58,455 bases of DNA from Myxococcota bacterium (GTDB lineage: Bacteria > Myxococcota_A > Polyangia > Polyangiales > Houyiibacteriaceae), in NCBI GenBank assembly GCA_020629955.1, contig JAHDCI010000011.1, positions 1 through 58,455 of the forward strand, read 5' to 3'. Every line of letters begins with the position of its first letter. The stretch's first letter is position 1. The notes under the pieces were generated by a model. That model searched no databases. It saw nothing but the letters and a program-made list of their open reading frames with translations, and was not told where the DNA came from. This document shows positions 26,841 through 35,342 of the stretch, piece after piece. The position numbers were made by a program, and so were the translations under genes.

Positions 26841-29243
26841 ATGACGATGAAGAGCGACCGACATCTAGGATTGTCTGTCGCTCTTTGCGTTGGTTCGCTT
26901 TTCCTCGGAATCGCTGGCTGCGGCGGCATCGAACGCTCCGAGCGGCCAGGCTCGGTCTCCGAGCATGGCAGTCGGGGCCTCGCCCCCGGGTTTCAGGATA
27001 CGGTCCGCCCCCAGCGGGCAGTGCCGCCCAGCGTCGCGAGGATCGTCTCACAGCGTGCAGAAGGTGACGCGCTCGATGTCCGCTTCACGCCAGACGGCCG
27101 ACGCGCCCTCGCGGTAACGAACGCGGGTGAAGCGCTGCTTCTCAACCGAGACGGAACGCTCGTAGCGCGTAGAAAGACGGCGAGCCAAGCACATCATCAG
27201 CTGAGGTTTCTAAGCTTCGATCAGAGTGGTTCTCGGGCGCTATTCGCCTTCGCAGGCACGTTCCGTGGTTTCCTGATCTGGGACCTGCATCAAGACCTCT
27301 GGCAAGAGGTCGCCGTGGAGAGCCAAACGCCTCTGAGCTCCGGGGTCATCGTGCGCGACCAACTCTGGTGGTGGGATGGCCGCTCACGCATGTACTTGCG
27401 AGACCTGCAAACCGGCGACGATGAACTCCTTCGCGAAGACGTCGGGTTGCTACTGAGCCTTCAGCTTTCAGCCTCGGGGCGATATCTCTACCTGGAGTAC
27501 GAAAACGATCACGAAGTTCTCGATACGACGACTCGTGAAGTTGCAGGCCATTTTGGAGGGAGCGATCTCCGGGTCCGACCTGGAGGTGGCTTGATCACCA
27601 CCCGAAGTACGTCCGGCGCGGTCGAAGTGATGACGCCACGTGGAAGCCCGCGAGGAAGAGTCGACTTAAGCGCGGTGCACGTCGGCTTTACGCCTCGGCA
27701 ACGTCTCGCAGTCGTCAGCGAGACGGGCGTGCACCTCTTCGATCCCGAGGGACTGAGACGGCGTCATGAGCTGGCGTTTGCCACCGATGGTTTGGAAGTC
27801 TTGGGGGTTACGGACGATGCTCTTTGGCTACGCACCGATGAGGGGGACCTTCGTTTCGAACCCCTCGTGCAAGCGACTGGACTCGACGCGGTTCTTCATC
27901 CCGCCAACCATGATCCCGCGGGCCACGCATGGGACACGGCCAACGACGGGACCGTCGTCATCGCATACGATCATAGCGTGCGCTTCTTCGCCGCAAACGG
28001 CGCCGCGCGAGGCAGCTTCGAGACAGGTTCGGCCGAGTTCGAACACACGTTTCATGGTCTCGAGGCAGATGCGGAGGTGGTCCTTGCGTGGTCTCGCGCC
28101 GGGTCCCTCGCCATCGACACCCATCGCGTTTACTCCCTCCCCTGCTCCGGTCAGGGAGAGCTGATTCACTTCGGAGAGCAGTGGGCTTGGCAAACGTCTC
28201 CGCGCGTGTGCTTCGCCGAACGTCATCGTCAGGTCTCCGCGACCGGTGAACGTCCAGAGGCATTCGCCGGAGTTCACCGCGAACACCTTCTTGTCGCACA
28301 AACAGGAAGGCTAAGAGAGATTCATCCCTCGAGCGGTGAGGTACTGCGCGAAGTCACGCTACCGCCAGGGTTTCGTGTCGCGTGCGGCGATGGCCTATGC
28401 GGGACCCACGCGGTCTCCTCTGGGGCTCGGGTCGCGCTTCGCGGAGAGTCGAGCACGCTCCTCTTTGATGGTGATCTCGATTTGCTGCAGCGCTCGGACG
28501 GGGTCGCTGAACTCTCGGCCTCGTCTGACGCGATCTTCGTTCGTTTCGACGCCCTTCTGCGCTATCGAGAAGACGCGGAAACGCCGGACGACCTTGGTTT
28601 CGCGACCTCGTTTGCGATCGAACCTGGGAGCGGAAGAATCGCCCGCAACGTCGAAGGACACGTGCGTGTGGAAGTAGGCGTAGAGGAAGAGCACGAGCTC
28701 GCGACGCAGGGTGAGGTCGAGTCCTTTGTCGGAAACGCACTGACCGTCCGCGATCCCGATCGAATGCTCTCCGTGTGGCGAGTCCAGCCGGCAACCCTGG
28801 TCGCGCGTATTGATAATGGCCGCCCCTGGGCGCTCTCCAGCTCGGGAGAGCACCTCGCACTCTGCGGCGCGAATGGACGGCTGACGGTGATGAACATCGA
28901 CTCCGGGGAGCTAGAGTACGAATTCGGAGATTGCGAACTCTACGACCAGATCCGGTTCGCATTTGGCGATCGAATTCTCGCCGTCAACGCCAAAACCCAC
29001 ATCGCACTCTTTCGCCTTCGCGACGGGGCATGGCTAAAGCTCCGAGAGCGAGTCGACCGCGAGTCCGAAAGTGCGGGTTGGTGGGTCGAGGACTCTCGCG
29101 GGCGCGTCGACGCCTCCTCTCACGAACTCCTACGGACACTTCGGCGGCGCCCCGTTGGCTCACTGCTTCGAGTATCGATGGAGGCCATTCCGCCAAGTCG
29201 ATACTCGGCCGGTCTCCTCGGCGAGTTTCTACGGCTGCTCTAA
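26841..29243 (+). CDS. lipoprotein with beta-propeller-like repeats
   Basis: An 800-aa protein with a lipoprotein signal (G-I-A-G-C, Cys27). The mature part is built of short strands with WD40- or YVTN-like repeats (DVRFTPDGRRALAVTNAGEAL; FLSFDQSGSRALFAFAG; LQLSASGRYLYLEYEND; WALSSSGEHLALCGANGRLTV), suggesting one or two propellers on an envelope-anchored scaffold. No catalytic motif was recognised. It lies 18 nt after the foldase gene on the same strand, so co-transcription is likely. ATG 26841 and ATG 26847 are both possible starts. Confidence 0.7.
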   Translation: MTMKSDRHLGLSVALCVGSLFLGIAGCGGIERSERPGSVSEHGSRGLAPGFQDTVRPQRAVPPSVARIVSQRAEGDALDVRFTPDGRRALAVTNAGEALLLNRDGTLVARRKTASQAHHQLRFLSFDQSGSRALFAFAGTFRGFLIWDLHQDLWQEVAVESQTPLSSGVIVRDQLWWWDGRSRMYLRDLQTGDDELLREDVGLLLSLQLSASGRYLYLEYENDHEVLDTTTREVAGHFGGSDLRVRPGGGLITTRSTSGAVEVMTPRGSPRGRVDLSAVHVGFTPRQRLAVVSETGVHLFDPEGLRRRHELAFATDGLEVLGVTDDALWLRTDEGDLRFEPLVQATGLDAVLHPANHDPAGHAWDTANDGTVVIAYDHSVRFFAANGAARGSFETGSAEFEHTFHGLEADAEVVLAWSRAGSLAIDTHRVYSLPCSGQGELIHFGEQWAWQTSPRVCFAERHRQVSATGERPEAFAGVHREHLLVAQTGRLREIHPSSGEVLREVTLPPGFRVACGDGLCGTHAVSSGARVALRGESSTLLFDGDLDLLQRSDGVAELSASSDAIFVRFDALLRYREDAETPDDLGFATSFAIEPGSGRIARNVEGHVRVEVGVEEEHELATQGEVESFVGNALTVRDPDRMLSVWRVQPATLVARIDNGRPWALSSSGEHLALCGANGRLTVMNIDSGELEYEFGDCELYDQIRFAFGDRILAVNAKTHIALFRLRDGAWLKLRERVDRESESAGWWVEDSRGRVDASSHELLRTLRRRPVGSLLRVSMEAIPPSRYSAGLLGEFLRLL

Positions 29244-29402
29244 GTCGTGGTTCTCATCCCGAGAAGGGCCCTCTTCCGCCAGGAAAGCCGATCCGAGCTT
29301 CGCTCTTCCTTCGATATACTCGATCTGATCCCCGCACTAGCAAATCCACACCTGTGTGAAGGCCGCCGATCTTATTCAAACGGCAACCCACGGTTTCGTT
29401 CG

Positions 29403-30398
29403 CTACGCACACAAAATGAAGTCATTCGCATTGGCGCCACGAGCGTGGAGAAACGCGCGAATCTCATCTCGCGCCCCCCATGAGCCAACCGCTACGAGCG
29501 TCAGCACCTCGCCAATCGCGAGTTCGCTTGGTGCGATGATCGGCACTCCGCGTCGCTGACCTCCGATCTTCTTGGGGTCAATATCCACAAATGCGGCGGC
29601 ATAGATCCCATGCGCCTCCAGCGCCCTGGCCATCCTTTTCCCGCCAACGCCGGCACCCCATACAACCAGCGCTCTCCCGTCATCGATGATTTTGGGTGCA
29701 AGATATCTTGCCTTAAGAGCTCGGACCGAACTCTCACTCTTACGAGCATCTTGAAAGGTCGTTTGTTGACTGGAGTAGCGCCACTCGAGACCGACAAAAG
29801 GCAACTTCTCAAGTTTTCGTCCGTGATGGTCCGCGCGTAGCCAAAGCTCATAGTCTTCCCAAAAAGGGCCATCTTGGTAGCCCCCAATTTCCTCGATCGC
29901 GCGTGCGGAGAAGACGACACTCGGATGACAGAGCGGGGTTTCGATAAAGAGTTCACGAGCATGATCTTCGGCGTCGCGCAGCGAGTTTTGCCAGCGAACG
30001 TACCGGCGCATACCTTCGCTAATGCCCTCACCGATCAATCGGATTTCGGTGGCGCAAATCGCGGGCGCCTCCGGCGCGCGCATTCGATGCAGCTGACGTG
30101 AAAACCTTCCCGGAAGAGAGATGTCGTCGGCATCCATACGTCCGAGCAGTGGGGCGCTCGAGGCGGCACGCGCGAGCTCAAGAGCGCCTGCAATGCCGAG
30201 TCCCGGCGTCTGCAATACACGTACCCTCGGGTCAGCACGTGCTCGAACGACGGCAAGCGAATCATCGGAGGAACCATCATTGACGCAGATGATCTCCGAG
30301 TCCTTCGGCAGGTCTCGGAGCGTGCTATCGAGCGCATCCCCGAGTGTTGCCGCCGCATTTCGAAACGGAAGCAACACGGAGAGGGTCGGACATGTCAC
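29403..30398 (-). CDS. family 2 glycosyltransferase with C-terminal Rossmann-like domain
   Basis: A 331-aa protein. The N-terminal GT-A fold has SVLLPFRNAAATLGDAL, IICVNDGSSDDS and the metal-binding DAD at 89-91 (RMDADDISLPGRF), then FWEDYELWLRA, which may supply the ED base motif. From about residue 245 a second domain begins with ALVVWGAGVGGKRMARAL and FVDIDPKKIGGQRRGVPII, resembling the nucleotide-binding N-terminal domain of PglD-type proteins. The fusion may combine sugar transfer with recognition of a nucleotide or of a second sugar. The start is GTG 30398, overlapping the stop of the upstream gene (GTGA). Acceptor unknown. Confidence 0.85.
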   Translation of the reverse strand: MTCPTLSVLLPFRNAAATLGDALDSTLRDLPKDSEIICVNDGSSDDSLAVVRARADPRVRVLQTPGLGIAGALELARAASSAPLLGRMDADDISLPGRFSRQLHRMRAPEAPAICATEIRLIGEGISEGMRRYVRWQNSLRDAEDHARELFIETPLCHPSVVFSARAIEEIGGYQDGPFWEDYELWLRADHHGRKLEKLPFVGLEWRYSSQQTTFQDARKSESSVRALKARYLAPKIIDDGRALVVWGAGVGGKRMARALEAHGIYAAAFVDIDPKKIGGQRRGVPIIAPSELAIGEVLTLVAVGSWGARDEIRAFLHARGANANDFILCA

Positions 30399-32062
30399 CG
30401 AATGGGCGTGAGACGGCGTTCTTCTGCGAGCCGACTCAAGCTTTCAAGCACCGGTGGGTACATCGAAGCGACCTCTAGGAATTTGGACGCTGGGAGCCGA
30501 AGCAAGAGCGACTCCGCGGTACACCTCGCAGAGACATCCGATGGCGAGGCGCTCAGCAGCGAGCCTTCACCAACGAGCCCGCCCGGCTGCAGCTGCCACG
30601 GTCCGCGTGGCCCTTCGACGATGACCTGACCCGCCAAGAGACAGTAGAGGCCGTCGCCCCGATGTCCTTCGACGAGCAGGTTGGTTCCTGCGGGTGCACT
30701 GCGAACCTGAAAGAACGAGCCGAGCGCGCGTCGTGCATTTTCATCAAAGCCGGAAAAGAGCGGCGAGGTTTGCAAGAGATTTACGAGCAAACGTCGCCCG
30801 AGAAGTTCAAGAAGGGCGTCGCGCACCTCGGGGTGTTCCGCGATCAGCTCGTCGAGCACCTGGCGTGAAAACCGCATCGCCGTCACGGGTCCCGTCGCGA
30901 CAACCGAGACGCCACGATTCGCGCCTGTCAGCATGCAGCTTTCACCGACAACATCGCCTTCGCCAACGAGCGGCTGAAAGCCCTCCGCGACGGCCACGCG
31001 CGCTTGTCCTTCGACCAAAACCCAGAGCGCGTCGGAAGGCTGACCGGCCTCCACAAGAAACGCGCCCCCCTCTAAATCCACAACGTCTGCACGAAGCAGA
31101 AGCTCAGTCAGCGTATTGCGGGGAAGATCGTTGAAGAGCGGCGCGGACGGTGCTTGCGCAATCATCTCCGGCGAGACGCGGTCGGGCTCCTCCTCCGCAT
31201 CCAGGAGAAGAATATCCTCCTGAATCATGTCGAGCGTGGTGCGACGTGTCGCGGTTCGGGGCAGCAGGTCGGCATCCGAGAGCTCGATTTCTACGAGCTC
31301 ATCATCGTCCACTTCCATGAAGCGGATCTCATCGCTCGGAACGCTCTCATCCGGAATGAGTTTCGCAGCGTCCATTTGAAACGATTTTCGTCGCTCCCGC
31401 CGGTTTCTTCGAGACGGGTTGGGCGCAGGCGACGCTTCCGCGGCTGGCTTTCCAAAGCTTCGCATCTGCGCGGACGGAGCCGGAGCGGCGGGAGCGACGG
31501 GGCGGGCCGTGGGAGGAGGAGGCGGTGGCGCGGAGGGAGGAGGCGCAGGTCGAGCAGGAGCAGCGAAGCTGGGCGCCGGCGGCGCGGGTCTCGAAGGAAC
31601 CGGCGCGGGTGGCGCGGCGCGCGACGGGGCCGGTGCAGGTGCTCGGAGCGGCGGCGGGTCTTTGAGCGGGAGACTCGCGCGAGCTCCGCCAGGAGGCGGT
31701 TTGAGCGGGAGCATCGAGCGAACGTCGGGCCGTGAGAGATCGGGGGCGCTATCGCGAGCGCGCACGTCGTTCAGAATCCCGGCGCGCGAGGGGTCGATCG
31801 AAATGATCAGCTTTCCGAGCGCAGCGGCGCGCGCGACGAAGCCTAGCTGGGAATACTTTTTGACCGCTGCTTCGTAGTGAATGAGCGCACCGGCGTCATC
31901 TTTCATTCGGCGAAGCAAGTCGCCGTGCCGATGGGGCCATCGCGGCTCGTCGGGTTCGAGTTGGGCGAGCTGGTCGTAGAGTGCGAGCGCGTCGCGGAAC
32001 TTTTCCTTCGCGAGCACCTTTTGGAGCTTATCCCGTAGTTTAGCAATCTTCCGGGCGCTCAT
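30395..32062 (-). CDS. TPR protein with two cyclic-nucleotide-binding domains
   Basis: A 555-aa cytosolic protein. Residues 1-95 are TPR-like helices (FRDALALYDQLAQLEPDEPRWPHRHGDLL). About 110-205 is a Pro/Ala-rich linker, followed by an acidic segment. About 310-425 and 430-545 are two CNB folds. The first keeps the phosphate-cassette pattern G-E-S followed by an N-R (VGESCMLTGANRG), so it may bind cAMP or cGMP. The second has VGEGSLLSASPSDV without the Arg, so it is probably a non-binding copy. No DNA-binding domain is seen, so it is a scaffold or adaptor rather than a CRP-type regulator. It is translationally coupled to the glycosyltransferase. Confidence 0.8.
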   Translation of the reverse strand: MSARKIAKLRDKLQKVLAKEKFRDALALYDQLAQLEPDEPRWPHRHGDLLRRMKDDAGALIHYEAAVKKYSQLGFVARAAALGKLIISIDPSRAGILNDVRARDSAPDLSRPDVRSMLPLKPPPGGARASLPLKDPPPLRAPAPAPSRAAPPAPVPSRPAPPAPSFAAPARPAPPPSAPPPPPPTARPVAPAAPAPSAQMRSFGKPAAEASPAPNPSRRNRRERRKSFQMDAAKLIPDESVPSDEIRFMEVDDDELVEIELSDADLLPRTATRRTTLDMIQEDILLLDAEEEPDRVSPEMIAQAPSAPLFNDLPRNTLTELLLRADVVDLEGGAFLVEAGQPSDALWVLVEGQARVAVAEGFQPLVGEGDVVGESCMLTGANRGVSVVATGPVTAMRFSRQVLDELIAEHPEVRDALLELLGRRLLVNLLQTSPLFSGFDENARRALGSFFQVRSAPAGTNLLVEGHRGDGLYCLLAGQVIVEGPRGPWQLQPGGLVGEGSLLSASPSDVSARCTAESLLLRLPASKFLEVASMYPPVLESLSRLAEERRLTPIR

Positions 32063-32320
32063 GGAGCGACTCTCTTTGGCATCTCACACGCCCCCTGCAG
32101 ACGACGATCATCTTCACGACAAGTCACATCTGGAAGCATAACGAAAGAATCATCGTTTGGGGGCTGATACTCGCGTCGACGATGAAAAAATCGCGGGGTC
32201 CCGCAAACTTTTCCCGGATAGACGACAAGTCATCACGTTTCGGTGTCGCGAGTACCGCTGCCCAAATCGTTCACATCCAAACGAGGCTGCTTACCCCATA
32301 CCCTCTTCGGAACGTGGAGC
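32063..32320. other. intergenic region, nothing recognised
   Basis: 258 bp between the CNB-protein start and the next minus-strand stop. No open frame with codon usage like the neighbours and no terminator-like hairpin with a T-tract. TATGCT read on the minus strand near 32140 could be a -10 box for the CNB gene, but no matching -35 is visible. Confidence 0.4.
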
Positions 32321-32620
32321 TCAGCGAAGAAACATTCGGACCAAAAAGAAGACGCCCAGTCCGACGACCAGCGCGACACCGATCGTGACGCCCCAACTCG
32401 GCCCGCTCTTCTTCTTTTTTTTCGGTCCCAACGCTGGCGCTGAGCCGGCCCCAATTTGAATGTTGCGACCCGTATTGCCCGTTCCAGAGGTTGCGGGGGC
32501 AGACTGCACTTCTTCCGCACGCAAGGCGTCAAGACCTAACGCTTCCGCGGCCTCCGGCGACCACATCGCCGTGGGCTCATCGGCTGCATTAACCCAGTCA
32601 TCCGCGTCGTCATCGCTCAC
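32321..32620 (-). CDS. small tail-anchored membrane protein, unknown
   Basis: The 99-aa product starts with an acidic segment (SDDDADDWVNAADEP), has a low-complexity Ser/Gly/Thr region, a KKKKK stretch and one C-terminal membrane helix (about 75-96), ending FLVRMFLR; the topology is of a tail-anchored protein. The open frame extends to 32800, but that would overlap the 3' end of the upstream lipoprotein gene (ending 32745) and add Arg-rich sequence. The GTG at 32620 is therefore preferred, although the ribosome-binding site is weak. Family not recognised. Confidence 0.5.
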   Translation of the reverse strand: MSDDDADDWVNAADEPTAMWSPEAAEALGLDALRAEEVQSAPATSGTGNTGRNIQIGAGSAPALGPKKKKKSGPSWGVTIGVALVVGLGVFFLVRMFLR

Positions 32621-32744
32621 TCCGCTATATTGGCAGATCGAGATAGGTTCGCACAACTCCTTTGCACTCTTCCGTGTCCGCGTCGTGTTGACCAGACATC
32701 GAGGCGGCGTGGGAGCCCCATTCGAGTGAAGACGCGCGCGAACA

Positions 32745-33131
32745 CTAAATCCCAGCGGACGGCGGGACGCACGCCTTGTCGCCGTCATGAGCGGCGTCAT
32801 CCACCCAGGTAATCGAGGACGAGCAATTCGCCTCTTCTTCCTCCGATCGGTTCAAATTGCACTCGGATTTGTTCTGGCAAAGTCGAAAGCAATACTGGTT
32901 GCCATCGTCGTGCGCGACACATCCAGAGCCGTCTGGACAATCGCCATCGACCACGCATTCGAGACCACAGTAGCCGCCGGTGAATTGGGTGAGGCAGGTC
33001 TGCCCTTCCTCCATGCAGTCTTCCGGCATCGCACAACTTGCGCCAACCCCTGCGTTATCGGCCTCATTTCCTTCTCCACCACAGGCGAAAAGAGCGAGAA
33101 TAAAAAAACTAGTCGAGAGAACTTTCTTCAT
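32745..33131 (-). CDS. small Cys-rich lipoprotein
   Basis: A 128-aa protein with a signal peptide and lipobox L-F-A-C (Cys17). The mature part has about a dozen cysteines in short loops (CAMPEDCMEEGQTCLTQF, GGYCGLECVVDGDC), a disulphide-rich module of the type seen in many myxobacterial surface proteins. It is divergent from the lipoprotein gene starting at 33144, with only 12 nt between the two start codons. No function known. Confidence 0.7.
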   Translation of the reverse strand: MKKVLSTSFFILALFACGGEGNEADNAGVGASCAMPEDCMEEGQTCLTQFTGGYCGLECVVDGDCPDGSGCVAHDDGNQYCFRLCQNKSECNLNRSEEEEANCSSSITWVDDAAHDGDKACVPPSAGI

Positions 33132-33143
33132 GCAGACTAGGGT

Positions 33144-34244
33144 ATGGTCTTCCGACGCTTCTGGCTACTAACCCTTTTGGCGATTTCGTTTGGTGCGTGC
33201 GATTGTGGTGGCGAGTGCCCCGATGATGACGCGGGCTTGGACGCATCTCGCGACAGCAATCCTCCCCAAGATGGGGACATCGCCGACGGGAACCGCGCAG
33301 ATGGCGAGCTCTCAGACGGAGCGATCGACGGCTCCACTTCCGACGGCGGAGAGGACGCGTCGACGAGTGATGGTGGGAGTATGGACGGCGCGACCGACGC
33401 GACCGTGATGGACGCAGCGCCCGACGCCCCACCCCCTCCATGCGTTCCGGCAACCTGCGGAGGGCGCACCTATCAGTGCGGCAACTGCCTAGACGATGAT
33501 GGCGATGGTCTTGAGGATAGCCTCGATCCGGATTGCCTCGGCGCCTGTGACAACAACGAGGCCGGCTACGACCTCGGAATCCCCGGCGGCGAAGTAGGTC
33601 GCTGTGCGCGCGATTGTTATTACGACACGAACCAAGGCCGGGGAAACGACGATTGCGTATGGGATTCTCGTTGCGACCCCCTCGGCCCCGGAATTGGATG
33701 CGATTATATCCCGCCGGAGGAGCGTCCCGCGTCGGTCGACTGTCCGGTCGATCAGTCGGACACTTGCGTTGATGTCTGCCGATCCGTGACCCCGAACGGG
33801 TGCGATTGCTTTGGCTGCTGCGAACTTCCGGCGCGCTCTGGCAACTTCGTTTTCCTCGGCTCGACCGATGAAGACGGGAACCCGACGTGCACGCCGGATG
33901 GAGCCGAAGACCCCGAGCTCTGCAACCCTTGCACGCCCGTTATGGGCGTATGCAACAACCCGTGCGGACGCTGCGAGATTTGCCTTGGAGAGACCGCGGC
34001 CGACCTTCCCGCGGACTGCTTCCCGCCCCCACCAGGCCCCGAGGACGCGGGCGTACCCGATGGAGGCAGTTCTGACGGCGGCACCGCGGACGCGGGACGC
34101 GACGGCTCGGTATCGGTTGATGGCGGTGTCACGCCACCCGACCCTCGGTGCCCGGATGGCGATCAGCCATGTTCGGGTCCCGGCGATGATCCCTGTCCAA
34201 CCGGCTTCTACTGCCAGACGGGCTGCTGCGTCCTCTTCATCTGA
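33144..34244 (+). CDS. Cys-rich lipoprotein with Asp/Gly-rich linker
   Basis: A 366-aa protein with a signal peptide and lipobox-like F-G-A-C (Cys19). Residues about 25-95 are an Asp/Gly/Ser/Ala linker with DGG and SDGG repeats. The rest is rich in cysteines and carries a Ca-binding-like stretch CLDDDGDGLEDSLDPDC, as in thrombospondin type 3 or EF-hand-like repeats, and a C-terminal Cys cluster (PCPTGFYCQTGCCVLFI). Probably outer-membrane or surface exposed. No enzymatic motif. Confidence 0.7.
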   Translation: MVFRRFWLLTLLAISFGACDCGGECPDDDAGLDASRDSNPPQDGDIADGNRADGELSDGAIDGSTSDGGEDASTSDGGSMDGATDATVMDAAPDAPPPPCVPATCGGRTYQCGNCLDDDGDGLEDSLDPDCLGACDNNEAGYDLGIPGGEVGRCARDCYYDTNQGRGNDDCVWDSRCDPLGPGIGCDYIPPEERPASVDCPVDQSDTCVDVCRSVTPNGCDCFGCCELPARSGNFVFLGSTDEDGNPTCTPDGAEDPELCNPCTPVMGVCNNPCGRCEICLGETAADLPADCFPPPPGPEDAGVPDGGSSDGGTADAGRDGSVSVDGGVTPPDPRCPDGDQPCSGPGDDPCPTGFYCQTGCCVLFI

Positions 34245-34261
34245 TCCCATGAAGTAAGTTT

Positions 34262-34285
34262 GCCGGAGGCCCTGTCTCCTCCGGC
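34262..34285. terminator. hairpin between convergent genes
   Basis: GCCGGAGG and CCTCCGGC form a perfect 8-bp stem with an 8-nt loop, 17 nt after the plus-strand stop and 20 nt after the minus-strand stop. GTTTGC/GCAAAC just outside can extend it in an alternative pairing. There is no T-tract on either side, so it is a likely but unproven bidirectional terminator. Confidence 0.5.
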
Positions 34286-34304
34286 GGCGTGCAAACGACT
34301 GCGC

Positions 34305-35141
34305 CTATATCCGCGTACGAAACGCGACGTTTCCTACCCACGTGGACGAGCGGAAAGAAAGATATTCCTCTCCGGTGGTTTGGGTTCGCTCGATATAAAG
34401 AGCGGAATTTTCGCGGAATAGAGCAAATACCAGGATTTGGCCGCCGGGAAGCGGCAGACGGAGATCGGCTCCGATTCTTCGTTGGGCAGTCCATGCTTTG
34501 GGATCACCAAGACAGTCGCGACCGCTAATGAAATGAAACGGATCGCCTTGAAGATCCGCACGAAGGGAAAGAGAGGCAAATGGGACTGCGAGCGAGAGGC
34601 GTGCAAAAAGATCACTCTCGGTCGCGCAGAGAACCCAAGTGCCATCGGCCTCGGAAAACCCGCGAACGTCTGTCGAGTGAAACGGGGTGAAACTCCCCCC
34701 AGCAGCCACGCTGAACTCGAACATTCCTCTTCGCGCCTCGCCATGAATTCTGGCGCTGAGCGCCGTGATGGATTCCACGCGCCCTTCGCCGATTCGATGC
34801 GGCCGTCGGAGCACTTCCCCCAGGCGGATGTCGATGGGACCAAGTGAGCGTTCAATGAACGCGATCCGGAAAGAGAGTGCATCGGCACCAATCGGTGATG
34901 ACGCGTCTTGCGAGTCCTCAAAACCAGAACGGTCAAGACCGCCCACGGCGCGAGGTGTGGGGGCAAGACGCTCGCTCGGAACATGATAACGGTCCCTCAA
35001 GGTGGAGTTTTCGACTTGGTTGCTTCTGAGAGGTCGTTCGTGTTGCTCCCCCTCGGGCGGGTGAGACTCGGCACCGTGCGCCTGCGCGCGATTCACGAAC
35101 CCAAGGAGGAGAATTAGGACGATTTGCGTGAGCTTGTGCAT
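34305..35141 (-). CDS. secreted or outer-membrane protein of unknown function
   Basis: A 278-aa product from ATG 35141, beginning MHKLTQIVLILLLGFVNRAQA, a signal peptide probably cleaved after AQA. The mature N-terminus is His/Glu-rich (HGAESHPPEGEQHERP). The rest has alternating strands (IDIRLGEVLRR, GMFEFSVAAGGSF, LFARLSLAVPFASLSLRADL, GNVAFRTRI) that would fit a small beta-barrel or lipocalin-like fold. A GTG 9 nt upstream is an alternative start. No family recognised. Confidence 0.6.
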   Translation of the reverse strand: MHKLTQIVLILLLGFVNRAQAHGAESHPPEGEQHERPLRSNQVENSTLRDRYHVPSERLAPTPRAVGGLDRSGFEDSQDASSPIGADALSFRIAFIERSLGPIDIRLGEVLRRPHRIGEGRVESITALSARIHGEARRGMFEFSVAAGGSFTPFHSTDVRGFSEADGTWVLCATESDLFARLSLAVPFASLSLRADLQGDPFHFISGRDCLGDPKAWTAQRRIGADLRLPLPGGQILVFALFRENSALYIERTQTTGEEYLSFRSSTWVGNVAFRTRI

Positions 35142-35150
35142 GGACTGCAC

Positions 35151-35342
35151 TGTTCACCAAACGAAATACAACCAGAATCTATTAATACTGATTAAAACGA
35201 TATCTCTTGATTATGAAACACTCCACCCAGCGGAGCGTCGAGCCTCCGCTCGCATTGGATGACAACGCGCGTGCTGGTTGGGCCCGTGGAAGTTTGGATG
35301 TTGTACGCATGCCCGTTTTAAGTTCGCGCGTTTGGGACCGGT
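35151..35342 (-). promoter_or_regulatory. AT-rich intergenic region, probable promoter area
   Basis: About 35160-35220 is markedly AT-rich in an otherwise GC-rich window and contains several TATTAAT/TTTAAT-like stretches on the minus strand, just upstream of the secreted-protein gene. I cannot pick one -10/-35 pair with confidence. The GCGGAG/CTCCGC inverted repeat with an 8-nt loop, near 35230-35250, may be a terminator for the gene ending at 35343. Confidence 0.35.
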
